Source: Diphasiastrum complanatum (Eukaryota; Streptophyta; Lycopodiopsida; Lycopodiales; Lycopodiaceae). Taken from it: 64,000 bases of DNA. Both the position numbers and the translations under genes were made by a program. Location of the stretch: positions 42,435,723-42,499,722 of the forward strand of contig CM055095.1 in the NCBI GenBank assembly GCA_029204225.1, written 5' to 3'. The notes under the pieces are model-generated. The model was not told the DNA's origin and did no database searches. It was given only the letters and a program-made list of their open reading frames with translations. This document shows positions 42,661-54,570 of this stretch, one piece after another. Within the stretch, counting starts at the first letter, position 1, and every line of letters starts with the position of its first letter.

Positions 42661-43559
42661 TGGAGGGCTGAATAGTCTTCATGCATAGAAAATTTGCTTT
42701 ATTCTATATAAGCCATAAAAACATGATAACAAAACACTCACTTTGCATGTTAACAAAACATCTAGTTTGGCATGTCAGACGGAGACGTCTGAGCAATGAA
42801 TTCATTCACCGACTCATTTTGCATGATTATAGGTAGAATTAGTGTAGATAGATATCAATAGCATTTTGAATAACATAGAAAATGGGATCCTTGGTCAATT
42901 TATTTAGCTTTGTTGGAGTCTCTGACTTTTCCTTCACACAAGAGTTTGAATTTCGCTTTCAAATAGCATTTGCTGGAGGAGTTGTAGCCCGATTGAGCTT
43001 CATCAAATCAAGCTTTGATATTGTTAGGTATTTTGGCAGCTTTGCCCTACAAAAGGAGCTGATATTCACATCTAAGGGACAATATGTATTCGGTTTACTC
43101 CTTATGCAGCTGAGTGCTAGTCGATCTAAATTTTGAAGGCAAGTGAGCACTAGCAAATGTGCTTTAAGGATAGCAAAGGATGAGACATGCATCAACGTTG
43201 GCATTAGCATGAGCAAGGAGGTAGCTGTCTAAGTTTTTCTTGTTGCTGATTGAGGAAATTTTGTGATGTCATACTATTTTGAAGTAGTCCACATAAACTG
43301 TCACTATTGTCTCAAAAGCAAACAACAAACCAATAGAATTTGAATTGCACCTGGAGGTGGTGAGGTAAGATGTAATTAGACTATGAGACTAGGCATCTGA
43401 CTTCGACATGCCTTCATTCACCAACTTCTTTGTTGAAGTACAATATTTTGGACCTTACGTGAGCCTATTAATTACTCCCAATAGGGATTGATTGATTGAT
43501 TATCAATTGAATGCAAAACTAGATGTCAAAAACAAGATCTAGATTTCACCTAATCACAA

Positions 43560-44000
43560 CAATAGCACTTGAGGTCTATTTTTCACCTTCTTTCCAAGGT
43601 TTCTTCTTCATGCAATCAATTGAGGAGTATTCATCTGATGACTATTCTATATTGGCCATATAGAATTTCAAGATATTGAACCTACTAAACAAGACTACTT
43701 CATTCTGGGGTTTCTCCATCTTTCTTGTGATCTCCTCTTGGAGTAGCTTCTCATGACAAAATGAAAGCACAAATTTCCTCCATGCTTTCTACTGACATCA
43801 CTAATGGATCATAACTCTTGGGGATGTTGGTTAGTATGGTGTATAAAAATTGATACTTTTTAGTAGATGCACCTTCAGCCTACAACTATTTTTTGATTCC
43901 TTTGAGCTTGTGTAGATGAGTCACCATGCTGTATCTATCGAACATGTTTATACTAAACATGTGATCAAATGGCTTCATTGGTTTGTCTATTAAACTGTGG
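43560..44000 (-). mobile_element. Copia gag fragment
   Basis: On the minus strand one reads MVTHLHKLKGIKK, then LYTILTNIPKSYDPLVMS, the usual helical gag core of copia (VxxHLxxLKxIxxxL ... SLPxSYDxLV). It adjoins the inverted-repeat edge. Fossil, broken. Confidence 0.55.
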
Positions 44001-44430
44001 CCCGTGTTCAATGTGGTCTCTAATAGGTCTTCCCCCTAACTTTGTTCCTCCTCAAGGCTTCCTTGCTCCTTTGAATTGCATTCACATTTTGGATGTTTCT
44101 TTTGATTCTGCTATTTTCAATTCTGCTTATCTTTGTTTGGCTCTCTAGGAGGATGTTGTTCATTCAGATTTGCTTCCTCAATTGAATGACACTCAGGTTG
44201 TGAATGGTTTCTTGAGGTCTTGTTCATCCAGCATCCTTCTTGCATGTTGCAAACTTTTCCTCTACTCAGAACTTTCTGTTATTTTTTCTTTCATAGCTCT
44301 ATTATGGATGTTTTTGCCGATCTTTTGGGCCTTGGTTCTCTAGATGGTGTGGAGTCCATTTTAGCTCGGAATTAGACTCTACTTCCCATTTCTTGTAGAG
44401 GTGTGGGTCTTATGTCAATGATTTGTTCTA
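44001..44430 (+). other. Partly open sequence, unassigned
   Basis: One frame at about 44045-44290 reads VPPQGFLAPLNCIHILDVSF, then EDVVHSDLLPQLNDTQVVNG. It lies directly upstream of the gypsy relic but does not resemble gag or pol that I know. A block around 44440-44520 recurs inverted near 53320-53405. Confidence 0.3.
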
Positions 44431-46110
44431 TACTTTCAGCTTTTCTTGGAAGTCACCCGTGCTTTATCTTCTTGGTTCCTTTATAACCATTGCCATCTTT
44501 TGGTAGATTGCATCTCTCATTTTTGTAATCAACATGATCTTCGGGGGAGAAAAGCTCGATGGGCTGAATTGATGCAAGAATTTGATCATGAAATCCGTTA
44601 TCTTTCACTGAGAGGAAAATATGAATCAGATTCCCATTTTGGTCACATTTGGAACATTGTTCAGACCGGAATAAATGTGGACAATGTTGAGTTAGAAACA
44701 CAGGGGACTCAACTAGCTAAGAAAGATAAGAAGATTGTGGAACATTTCACCATTCAAGATGGATTACTATTTTGGAATGGGAGAGTTTGCGTATCTGGTG
44801 ATGATGAGCTCAAACGAAAGATTTTGTTTGAATGTCATGACATACCTTGTGCAAGACATCCCAATATACACAGGACTCTGGACTTGGTTAAGAGGGAATT
44901 TTATTGGCCAAAACTCAAGCCATTTGTCGATTTATATGTTGTTAAATGCAAGCCCTATCAACTAGCAAAGGCTGGACGCCATAAGGCTGGTGGCTTGTTT
45001 CATCCATTAGATATTACAAATAAGAAATGGGAAAGCATATCTATGGATTTTGTAGTTTGACTTCCAAAGACCCAAGGACAAAATGATTATATTTGGGTTG
45101 TAGTAAATCAGTTAACTAAGTTAGTTGCATTCATACCAGTCAAGTCAACTATAAAGGCTTTTGATTTAGCCCAGATCTTTGTTGAAAGATTATTCCGAAT
45201 GTATGGTCTGCCAAGTGACATTGTTAGTGATAAAAATCCTAAGTTCATAGTTCACTTTGGATCAGCAGTATTCCACAAACTGGAAACTTCTTTGAGCTTG
45301 AGTTCTTCTGATCATCCTGAATCAGATGGCCAGACAAAAAGGACTAATCAAACTATGGAAGATATTTTGAGGATGTATGTTTCTCACAAACAATCTCATT
45401 GGGAAGATTATCTCCCACTAGTTGAGTTTGCATATAGTAGTAGAAAACATTCTGCTACAGGTTATAGTCCTTTTGTGCTTATGTACGGTTTTCAACCTAG
45501 ATCTCCAGTAAATGTTGAGACGAAGTCTGTTAAGATCCAGAAGGTTGCAGATTTTTTGCATGATATTCAAGAAATGTTGCAAGTGGCTAAGGATAGTATC
45601 CGGAGTGCTCAGGATACAGCTAAACACTCCGATCTTAAGAGATCTCTAGGAGATATTAAAGTTGATGACTGGGTATATCATAGGATTCCAAAAGATTCTA
45701 AGACGTTACATATAGGAAAGCATTATAAGTTGTCTATTCATTATTGTGGACCTTTCAGGATTGTACATAGAATTGGTTCTATGGCATATGAGCTCGATTT
45801 TCAAGGAAAGTTGACTGTACACCCAATGTTTCATGTAAGTCATTTGAAAGTAGGTTTACATGATGGTGATACATTTGGATCGGATGAGGATTTATGTCAT
45901 TTGGAAGGTTTGTCGCTTAGTGTACCTTTGGAACCTGAGAAAGTGCTCAAAACCAGAGATAAACAATTGAGAAATTGTTCTATCTCTGAGTGCTTAATCC
46001 GGTGGAAGGGTCGTATTGAGGATGATGATTCGTGGGAGAGAGTTGATAGCATAAAGAAGAATTTCTCGAATTTAGTTTCTAAGGATAGAGACAATTTAAG
46101 GAGAGAAGAA
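44431..46110 (+). mobile_element. Ty3/gypsy chromovirus, 3' part of pol
   Basis: Covers the end of RNase H (ARWAELMQEFDHEIRYL), the integrase H2C2 zinc finger (H near the FECHDIPCARHPN tract, then V.CKPYQLAK), and the integrase core (WESISMDFVV; LPSDIVSDKNPKFI; SSDHPESDGQTKRTNQTMED). These are followed by the GPY/F region (YCGPFRIVHRIGSMAYELDF) and a chromodomain-like end (ECLIRWKGRIEDDDSWE). In chromoviruses that domain directs integration to particular chromatin. A purine tract (AAGGAGAGAAGA) precedes the LTR. The 5' half is absent. Broken, with few interruptions. Confidence 0.85.
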
Positions 46111-46633
46111 TGTTATGTCCATGACCAGTACATAGGATACAATATACTCCTAGTCTTGGATACACAGTACTCCAGTAAAACAAGCTGTTAGTTATGCCAC
46201 GTCATACTGGACATGACCCGAAAGTAACTAATATCTTTGTGAGGCCCAGAACACACTAAGTGGAGTTTAGACAAGGTAATGAGACAGTGTATGCATGTGT
46301 AGGGATATCAATAGCAATTCTATGAATAGTTGGTCCATGCATAGGACTCTATTCTAGGTGAATCTATGTATAGGGAACATAGGGCTATGCATGGCTAAGT
46401 GCCCAGGATGCATTAGGCTCTATGTAAGAGGACCAAACTCGCCCTACTCCTCATAATGGTTCTTGATTCATTGCTAGGCTGTCACTCTACATTCATGCTT
46501 CTTGTTCCTTGGCTTGGGGGTGAGGCTTCTAGAGTTTGATTGGATGATTCTACTTGGTTGGGTGGTTTCTCCACAGTGTGTTATCCTTTTGTGTTTAGGA
46601 TTTGTAAGCAGGATCTAATGAGCTTCCCTTATA
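46111..46633 (+). repeat. 3' LTR of the chromovirus (end approximate)
   Basis: Starts TGTTATGTCCATGACCAG after the purine tract. Its 3' third (GCTTGGGGGTGAGG ... TTGGTTGGGTGGTTT) matches the LTR end at 21340-21469. About 520 bp. Confidence 0.7.
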
Positions 46634-46727
46634 AGCACGCTACTATCACATAGCAAACAAATATCAATGGGAGCACAGCCCACTGGCCAGCAGCCAATCA
46701 TCGAGTGTGCCTTTCAAGAAGTAGCAC

Positions 46728-46845
<118 letters not shown>

Positions 46846-47048
46846 TAACCAGGTAGGTCGCTGGACGTCGAGTGGCTACAACATGACTCTGATGAACAAA
46901 CATTAGCGCAATAATTTGATCAACACAGTCCATGCGTTCACATAGTCTTCAAATGTAACATTTCATCATGTGCACAGATGAGGACCAGTAGGTGGAGGGT
47001 TCCAACAAGTTCAGTCAGGGAGGCATTGCACAGGCTCTAGCGAGTAGG

Positions 47049-47075
47049 GCTTTGATACCATGTTTGTGTGTGTGT

Positions 47076-47113
<38 letters not shown>
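47049..47113 (-). repeat. PBS-like site followed by GT and GA microsatellite
   Basis: GCTTTGATACCA is the complement of a TGGTATCAAAGC priming site, so a minus-strand copia LTR probably began at about 47060. The LTR edge is now a (GT)n run (47064-47076) and a (GA)17 run (47080-47113). Confidence 0.5.
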
Positions 47114-47116
<3 letters not shown>

Positions 47117-48075
47117 GTTTATTCAATAATCTAAAAACTTAGGTGTAGCCTCTACATTGGTGACAAGATGTTGTGACTGTTGAAGGAGAGGGATATTTGT
47201 AGATTGGCATTTTCTATGACCTAAAACTAGGTGCCATAAACTTGAACAAACCTAAACCTATAATTCTAAAACAATAATAATGGCATTGAAATTGCTATTT
47301 GGCCTCCATTTGGATTTATGCTAACGCAGTATGGCATTGATTATTAGTAACTTCTGGCTACATATGTAGAAACTCCAAATTCCTTCATGAGTTGTAATAA
47401 CGGTAGAAAAAATCCACATATTGAGCATAATTTTGAGTTGTTGTTGTCTTTGGTCATAGTTGTTCTTTAAAGTAGGAATAACTAAGGTTGTTCAAACTAT
47501 AGACATGCTCGAAAGAGAATATATCCAAAAACTTATGGGTAAGGATTCTAAAAAGGTGGCATGTGTGGTGAGGAAAAACCTAGCACAAGTGATGATTGGA
47601 AAGTTTTAGAAACAAAGGGAAGCTCATGATTCCATATTGTAGCCTAGAGCAATCAAAGGTGAAGTTTCTAGTGAGTCTCCCAGTCAAGCTATGATTTTGA
47701 GTTTTCAAGCTATGATTTTGAGTTTTCAAGCTATGAATTTGACACAACCGTGCCACATCTATTAATTCAAGGAAATCTGACTTTCCAACAAGCCATTATG
47801 TGAAAGCTCAAAAGAGAAAATATCGAAACATAGAAGCACCACTAAAGGGCACCAACTAGACAGACTTCAACCAACAAGATGTCGAGAGTGAGCTTATTGA
47901 AGCTCTTATAGAGATTCCAACCCGAAATTAGAATCATGAAATGTCATCGACCCAAGAAGTTTCCAAAGAAAGCTTCAATGGGGAGGACCCCAAGTAACAG
48001 CCCTGGAATAAAGCATTATCAAAGATCTAAAAAAACTTCCCAATGCCATGAGAATGGAATAGCTGAAGTTCCTTA
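47114..48075. other. No recognised gene; 21-bp triplication at 47685-47742
   Basis: Decayed AT-rich sequence, probably element debris. CAAGCTATGATTTTGAGTTTT occurs three times in tandem at 47685-47742. Confidence 0.45.
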
Positions 48076-48657
48076 CAAGGAATTTATATGTGGTGTTTCA
48101 AATGCATTTGGAGATACCATTGGTGCTTTGAAGGCGTATGACTTTGGGGTCATGAAGATCTTCTTGCTCTACTTGTTTGGAAACCTCTAATGGTACATGT
48201 TCTAATATACTACTAAAAGTCTCCACTACAATACCGTTTTCTTTCTAAGCTTTCTTCATTTCATATCAAGAGTCATGTCCAATGTGAATACTCTTCGATT
48301 TTGTAAAGAGAAACATATTTCTCCTAGCTTTGTTGATAAATAAGCCTATTATCAAAAGTTGTGAGAGTCATCTTTTGATAATAGGCTTATTTATCAGCAA
48401 GGCTAGGAGAAATATGTTACTCTACAAAATCGAGGAGTATTCACATTGGAAATGACTCTTGATATGAAATGAAGGAAGATTAAATAGAACATGGTACTGT
48501 AGTGGAGACTTTTAGTAGAATATTAGAACAAGAACCATTACAGGTTTCCAAACAAGTAGAGCAACTACAGAAGATTTTCATGACCTCAAAGTCATATGCT
48601 TTCAAAACACCAATCGTATCTCCAAATGCACTTGAAACACCACATATAAATTCCTTG
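48076..48657. repeat. Near-perfect foldback: 283-bp inverted arms, 13-nt loop
   Basis: 48076-48358 (CAAGGAATTTATATGTGGTG ... TATTATCAAAAG) pairs with 48372-48657 in inverse orientation with only scattered differences, leaving the 13-nt spacer TTGTGAGAGTCAT. A transcript would form a hairpin of about 280 bp. The left arm carries the 3' part of a frame of 84 residues (from 47936). No transposase or clear terminal motif was found. Confidence 0.9.
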
Positions 48658-48659
48658 AG

Positions 48660-49380
48660 TTTCTCAGCTTAAAACCCTAGCTGAACAAAGGTTGAGCTTT
48701 TCTTGGACTTTATTCAATATTTTTCATAAATACTTTTTGCAGCTATCTATCCCACTAAGGTCGCCCTACAGTAAGTTGTCTTTTGTTTCAAACTGTTCTT
48801 CAAACGGTATCTGATTGGATTCATGCCAATCACAAATGCCAAGCAATCCTCCTACTGAATTTTGGGATTCAATTTTTGCTTGCTTTCTGATTGAGCCGAC
48901 AATTCCCTGTCTCTGAATCCTTTTTATAGTTTTGAGCTGTTTCACGAATCTCCACAGAATCGGTTTTGTGCTTCCCAACCAGCAAACCGTCATGATTTCG
49001 TAGCTCTCTGTTCCTGTCCGGTGATTTAGCCACCAAGGGCTCTGATACCAAGTTGAGAATATAGCTTAAAACCTGACCGAATCAATCACCACAGCACAAC
49101 ATCAAGTGCAAACAGACAAGACAACATAATTCCTCTCCCACAAACTTTATATTCACACTAATAATCAAGTACAAAGATAAAGTTGCTTAAGAGCACACAA
49201 AGGGCTCGTAAAAGAAAGACGACCTGATAATTCTAGAACTGAGTACACGTGGTACCATCGAAATTAGAAAGCACTGTCTAAGTCGATCCTTGCTATTTTA
49301 ACTGCAACACTGTCCTTTGCACCAATTATATGTTTCTATATAGATCCACTCACGTTTTTTATATATATGCATAGGATCCA
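48660..49380 (-). mobile_element. Copia 5' end: LTR edge, PBS and leader/gag start (remnant)
   Basis: GCTCTGATACCA at 49039-49050 is the complement of the initiator-Met PBS. The LTR edge lies at about 49054 (TGAGAATATAG on the plus strand). Minus-strand frames to about 48760 are leader or decayed gag. LTR far boundary unknown. Confidence 0.5.
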
Positions 49381-49679
49381 CTCATTCGGATGGGTGGGGG
49401 TGTGATTAGAGGGCCATATTCCGGTCTTTCTCAAGCTCATTTGTTAGAAAAGGATGATCGATTGGTAGGTATTTTCGAAGATTTTCGTACACAACTTTCC
49501 TCAACAAATTTGTACTATGACAACTTTCCAAATTTGGCCCACATATGTAGCATCTTTTATATCCAGATGTTGTAAAACCTGCATTTATGATTGCATTAGA
49601 AAGTCGAATATATTTAAGAGATGTAATATATCACGAGAACAAATGATTATTATTAACAATCCAAACGAAGATTAATCAT
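49381..49679. other. No recognised gene
   Basis: A 61-residue plus-strand frame (49390-49575) shows no motif. This could be intron or downstream exon space of the adjoining CACTA transposase. Confidence 0.3.
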
Positions 49680-50340
49680 ACCTGAGCATTCACTCAAACT
49701 AGGATAATCATGCATTGTCCACATTAGAAATTTCTTTCTTGCAAAGGCCTTGAGATGTCATACGCATTGACACCATTCCAAAGCTTGGACAATTCTTCAA
49801 TCAATGGTTCGAGGTAAACATCCATGTTCTTAAACTTGTATTTTCCTGGAACCAAAAGAGCCGGAAACAATTGTCCCATCTTTAGACTTAGCCATGGAGA
49901 AATATTATAATTAACAAGAACAACTAGGACCATGTCGAGGCTTGAACACCGAAAGGATTAATGCCATCCATCGCTAAACCAAATCGTAAATGATGAGGTT
50001 CATTTTTGAACTCGGAGCATTGCTCATCAATATGTTTCCATGCAGGTGAGTCACTTGGTACCCGCATAACATCATCCGTAGATCAATTCTTAGCATGCCA
50101 ATCTACTAGTTGTGCCAAAGACCTACATCAAAACAAATGGTGTAGTCGTCGAATGACAGGAAAATGATGTAACACTTTTTGTGGCACACTCGATCCTTGA
50201 ACGTCTGTTCTATATCGTGATGTGCCACATGTTGGACATTGATCATTCTCTGAATGCACACCCCTATATAAAATGTGGTCATTTGGACATGCATGAATCT
50301 TTTTGTAATCTATTCCAATCTTGCTCAACATGTTTTGAGC
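49680..50340 (-). pseudogene. CACTA (En/Spm) TNP2-type transposase, central exon
   Basis: On the minus strand the order is that of TNP2 transposases: MLSKIGIDYKKIHACPNDHI, LYRGVHSENDQCPTCGTSRY, VLHHFPVIRRL, WHAKN, a V.SDSPAW tract, LRFGLAMDGINPFG, VVLVNYNISPWLSLK, LLVPGKYKFKNMDVYLEPLI, EELSKLW and MWTMHDYPSL, ending at SECSG|GTATGA, a good donor at about 49680. The TNP2 family cuts element ends in the nucleus. Several frame changes and stops break this copy (for example after RYFP-equivalent VLHHFP and at the end of the DVYLEPLI piece), so it is inactive. N-terminal part follows at 50503-50920. Confidence 0.8.
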
Positions 50341-50502
50341 TTCTTTTCACGTTCTTGGCATCACATTGGCTTTTGGAAGTATTTTTTGTAATAAACTGCA
50401 AAATAATATTGTGTTTGTAAAAATGAATGCATAACCCTAAATTCTAACAAATAGTATAATGCATTTATTGTTTATACATACCTGAACAATGACGTAACAC
50501 TG

Positions 50503-50920
50503 TTAGAACTCCATGTACATAACTTGTAAATTTAGAAAGAAAAGTATTGTTGCTAGTTGAGAAAAAGATGCTCCTGGATACAAGGGAGTGTCGGCTTCTT
50601 TGCATAGTAATATCTTGTTTTCATCATCATGCAACTCTTCACTTTCATCCATGTTCTCTCCACCCATTGAGTGTGCACGTTCATTGTTGGTTGTAAAATA
50701 TGATTCAAACAAGTCATGCATTGCTTCATCATGTAGTACCTCAGTATCATTATCTTCAACTGCAATGTCTTCTTCATCAGATGTCTACAGCAACCCACTA
50801 GTGCCTTCTTCTATTTGTTTCATTCTTTGTTTCCTCATTTGTATGAAAACTTTTCTTCTCTTGGAATTTAATATGGACGGATCAAGACCATGTAATGGCA
50901 TTCGATGGTGTGTCTAAACA
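50503..50920 (-). pseudogene. CACTA TNP2-type transposase, N-terminal part
   Basis: Starts near MPLHGLDPSILNSKRRKVFI (about 50905) and continues with the acidic HDEAMHDLFESYF region and CKEADTPLYPGASFSQLATI, which matches the TNP2 LYPGC..F..L motif. It lies upstream of the central exon on the same strand with about 160 bp between them. One stop interrupts the early part. Confidence 0.7.
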
Positions 50921-51230
50921 AATCGATAGAGAATGTGTCATTTAAAAAAGTCAATGGTTACCTAGATATCCTAATATTTAAAATATATAATAAATGCAGC
51001 AAGTGTGTTAGCTTTTAAAGCAAACCTCAATCTCTTCTTGATTTGATGTTTGACCATTCGCTCTACTTCCATATTTCCACAAGTGATCATTGACAGTGCA
51101 TCTTTGAGGATAAAGTCATTTATAATTCTGTTTTGGATTGGTCATGACATTGTAGATATGAATATTGTTGTTGCTTGGTGGTAGGGAGAAATTTTAATTC
51201 CATAGTGTGCATGCTTGATGCAAGAAATGA
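50921..51230. other. Upstream region of the CACTA transposase
   Basis: No coding sequence seen. Probably 5' part of the element. Confidence 0.3.
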
Positions 51231-51712
51231 TTGTCGTACAGGAGTAGGAATCCTAAGTTAGGATCGAGTGGAGAGGCGGGCCTACAGGCCCAGATGGTAT
51301 GTAATTCATTTATATTCGACAATGCATTATTTACTGTCATTGCATATGAATTAATTCATGGTAAAAATTATAACTTGTCATTCATTTTTGTTGTTTTTTT
51401 ACAACATCACAACTTTGGACGCTCATCGAAGGCTGAGTATGAAATTGCATTTTGTGATTCATACATTGGTTTGGTGGCAGAGCTAGCTCGTCGGGGCATC
51501 CACCCCATAGTGAGTTATATTCATCATTGTGTTCATCAAATTTATTTATATGCATATATCATCAGTAGATTGATCTTTGGTCGCAAACTTACCATTGTCA
51601 TATTTGTTGTTTGTGTTTATGCAGGCACATGCAGCGCCAGCTCCAGATGCAGAGCATGTCGCATCTACGGATCAAGGTAGTGACAACACTAGTGCCTCTG
51701 CCGAGGAGTATT
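51231..51712 (+). CDS. Two- or three-exon gene-like region, unrecognised
   Basis: An exon at about 51412-51510 reads HNFGRSSKAEYEIAFCDSYI, then GLVAELARRGIHP, followed by GTGAGT and, 110 bp later, TTATGCAG, after which AHAAPAPDAEHVASTDQGSD leads to a stop near 51712. Exon 1 upstream is uncertain. The order (compact helical exon, intron, Ala/Ser/Asp-rich tail) is gene-like. It lies beside the CACTA transposase on the opposite strand; it may be captured or host sequence. Confidence 0.4.
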
Positions 51713-52329
51713 AGAGTATAATATAGTGTAGTTTTATTTTTTTGTTTTCAGATATGTATATCATCGTGACGTATTGTACATGAGATGGAAAGTCTCACAA
51801 CATTATGACGTAATATAACGTTCGAATTTTGAGATAACGTTCAAATTTCAATGATTTTGATTTGTCAATATTGAATGGATTGTAATTTCCATATGTTAGT
51901 TATGAAGTTGTGAATTGTTATTCACTTAGTTACTTAGCAAGTGAAGTTGTGAATGAATCCTAAAATGCAAAAAACGTTTCAAGGTTGTTAGACTTTTTAA
52001 AGCTTCGTTCATTAATGAATTTATCATTCATAGTATGCATAACACTTAATGTAATTAATGACAAGTTAGATCTTTAACCCTAAACCGCATTACATTATGA
52101 ACACCTATCACATGCATCCTTGGAAAAAATGAGAGAGAGAGAGAGAAAAGAAAAGGATAATTTATGCTAGAAGAAACATGACTCATGATCACTAACCTCA
52201 TTTCAAAACACCAATTGTATCACATAATTGATAATTTAACTCAATGCAGCATCTCGCCAGTTCCGATCCTATTCTCAAAAAAACACGCGCATAAACTATG
52301 TGCGAAAAACAATAGATTTTTTTTTCAAT
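51713..52329. other. No recognised gene
   Basis: AT-rich; a short GA run near 52132-52146. May be internal CACTA sequence. Confidence 0.3.
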
Positions 52330-52860
52330 GCTTTTTGGAATGTCGGATTCCGACATCCATTTCAACCCTAAAATGGATGTCGGGACAGATGTTGGACATT
52401 TTTGACAGCTTTGAAAATGTCCTTTGTGCATCAAAAATTCACAGAGGATATCGGAATCCATCATTTGTAAAATGTGTCGGATTCCAACAAAAAACTTTGC
52501 CCTAAAATTATGGAAATTTCTGACAGATTTAAAAATGTCCTTTGTCTGTCAGAAATTTGTAGAGATATTAGAATCTGACACTAGGAATATCTGTCGATTT
52601 TCGACATCAACGTGGACTGTCATTTTCCATGTTGCATCCTGTCGGTCTCTGACATCTATGAATGTGATGGATTCCGACATTGAATTTGAATTACACTTTG
52701 ACGGTCATCCGGTAGCCGGAAATGAAGATCTGTTGGACTTCGACGTGTCGAATTCCGACAGATCCGTTGCGATAGATTTTTCGACATGGCTTGTGACAAA
52801 TCCTCAAACATCTCGAAATTTGGCAAAAAACATTTTCACGATTTTATGCTAGAAACCACT
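52330..52860. repeat. CACTA-type subterminal repeats (GTCGGATTCCGAC words)
   Basis: The near-palindrome TGTCGGATTCCGACA and half versions (GTCGG, CCGAC, TCTGACA, TCGACAT) recur in both orientations at about 52342, 52374, 52447, 52473, 52590, 52637, 52667, 52738 and 52783. Such clusters mark the ends of CACTA elements, where transposase binds. A CACTAC word occurs at about 52857, but a matching opposite terminus was not found. Confidence 0.6.
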
Positions 52861-53462
52861 ACTTTTTGTTGTTGTGCATCTCAGGCTATAGCGGCTACTA
52901 CATCTCTATCAACATCATGAGTAGTTGTCTGCTCACTTCCAGAAGGACATCAGAGTAGGTGGATAGCAAGACAATCAATAGGTTAACCACATGCACACCT
53001 AGCGAGACCCAGGTGGAACGATGAGGTAGCCTCAAGCAAAGATGAAGACCATTGGTGAGGATGTCTCAGACAACCAAAATTATGGAATAATAGGACAACT
53101 TGACAACCAAGCCCTGTACCTAGAACTGCACAAGAAAGAAACCAAGCTTGATGCAGCATTGAAGATTCTAAAAAGGGTGAGTTTCTACACGAGCTACCGA
53201 GTCTCCTACTAGTGATCTGAGCTAAAAGTGAGAAGTTGCTCAAAATAAAGAAGACATGCTCTAGCAGAGAGGGGAAGAAGCACCCACGCAGTGATGAGGA
53301 GGTGCTGAAAAGATAGAGAGATGCAATCTACCAAAAGAGGGCAATGGTTATAAAGGAACTGAGAAGATAAAGCATGGGCGACTCCCAAGAAAAGTAGAAT
53401 ACTTAAAAAATAATGGAAGAAGAGGAGAATGAAATCAGTAGAAGAATTCAAGAGATGTACAA
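52861..53462. other. Decayed sequence; 53320-53405 is an inverted copy of 44440-44520
   Basis: Minus-strand text HALSSQFLYNHCPLLVDCIS matches RALSSWFLYNHCHLLVDCIS at 44460. No complete gene. Confidence 0.45.
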
Positions 53463-53945
53463 ATGTCTGGTCTAAAGGATAAGCGTAACATGAAGAGCAT
53501 TCATGATCATGAGAAAGAAAAACATGATCAAGGATGGTTTCTTGACTCAGTGGCCGCTATAAATATGACATTTGATCGGAATGTCTTCACTAGCTATGAG
53601 CAATCCCAAATGGCTCTAAACACATGGTTGGGAATAAAAGAATGATCAATGCAGTGTGCAAGGGTTTCATCACTCTTCCGTAACTCTGAAGAACTTCATG
53701 CATATAACTGAATTAGCTAAGAACTTTGTATATGTTGACAGTAGGATCACAAAATATGGGGTTGCAGTCTCCTTCATCAATGATGGTTGTGCAATTAAGC
53801 TGAAGGATGAGGTGCAAGAAATAGAGGTTTGTATCAGCTCCAATGAAATATGACTAGAATGACATGGCCTAAATCATGTGCAATCAGTATGAGCGAAACA
53901 AGCTACTGCACAAAAGGATCTATCATTTGAGAATGGATAAGATCA
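53463..53945 (+). mobile_element. Copia protease fragment
   Basis: Reads HDQGWFLDSVAAINMTFDRN and FTSYEQ, the copia aspartic protease start (W..DSAAS.HMT), followed by decayed pre-integrase. The LTR at 53946 follows directly. Fossil with several interruptions. Confidence 0.6.
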
Positions 53946-54570
53946 TGAAAAATTGTCAAATTTGGCAAATCTAGCTTGATGGAACCTTGTAAACATTTAC
54001 ATTGATGGGTCCCACACATGTGAGTCTATGTTGCCAGATGTGAATCTATTGTACAATAGGTTAGATCATGTACATAGGTTTGTTCAAGTTTGTTTGGTGA
54101 TCTTCTTTACATCATAGTACCAAATCCCTAAAACCATCGAGTTGGTTGATCAATCTAGCCACCAACATCAAAAGTCTCAAGATTTAGGCTAGAATCGTAA
54201 ATTGGGGCAAAAATGCTCAATCAGCTTCCTTGTTACATGCTGGATTTTCACCTAACTTGAGGTGGGGAAGAGCTTTTGTACATACAATCATCTCTCGAGA
54301 GTAATGTCTTAGAATTCAAGTTTTGAGAGCTCATTGGCAATTTCGACTTCTATCACTATGTACATTGTTTCTTTTGTGATGCTAATGAAATTTAGGTCTT
54401 CGAAACTTTCTGCTCCGTCCACAGGCCATACAGAAGGTCGTACTACATGTGTGGGGCTTGGATCTCAGTCAAGTAGATCAATGATTTATGATTGCTCTTG
54501 ATTAATGTGTGTAGAATTGCTAGTCTAGATCTTGTTTTTGACATCTAGTTTTGCATTTAATTGATAATCA
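53946..54570 (+). repeat. Copia LTR, kin to 7912-8544
   Basis: TGAAAAATTGTCAAATTTGG to TTGATAATCA. Shares TGGCAAATCTAGCTTGATG, a CACATGTGTGG word and the GATCTTGTTTTTGACA tract with the LTR at 7912 and with the edge of inverted-repeat arm A at 43490-43547. Confidence 0.6.

Larger units (their letters stand above)
38830..43547. repeat. Large inverted repeat, arm A (partner about 54528-59393)
   Basis: Long runs of inverse identity: near 38835 with 59390, 39160 with 59085, 41120 with 56820, 41437-42090 with 55860-56494, 42461-42560 with 55430-55525, and 42880-43240 with 54850-55220. The inner end lies inside LTR sequence at CAAAAACAAGATCTAGA (43530-43547). The stretch near 40560-40800 has no counterpart, and arm B has about 500 private bp near 57050-57570. 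Confidence 0.85.

Noticed and set aside
48076-48657. Classical MITE
   Set aside because: Arms are too long and too perfect and I could not find target duplications or a transposase-type terminus; kept as a foldback of unknown origin.
52857-52880. CACTA terminal inverted repeat starting CACTAC
   Set aside because: Its orientation does not fit the end of the element lying to the left, and no matching terminus was found.
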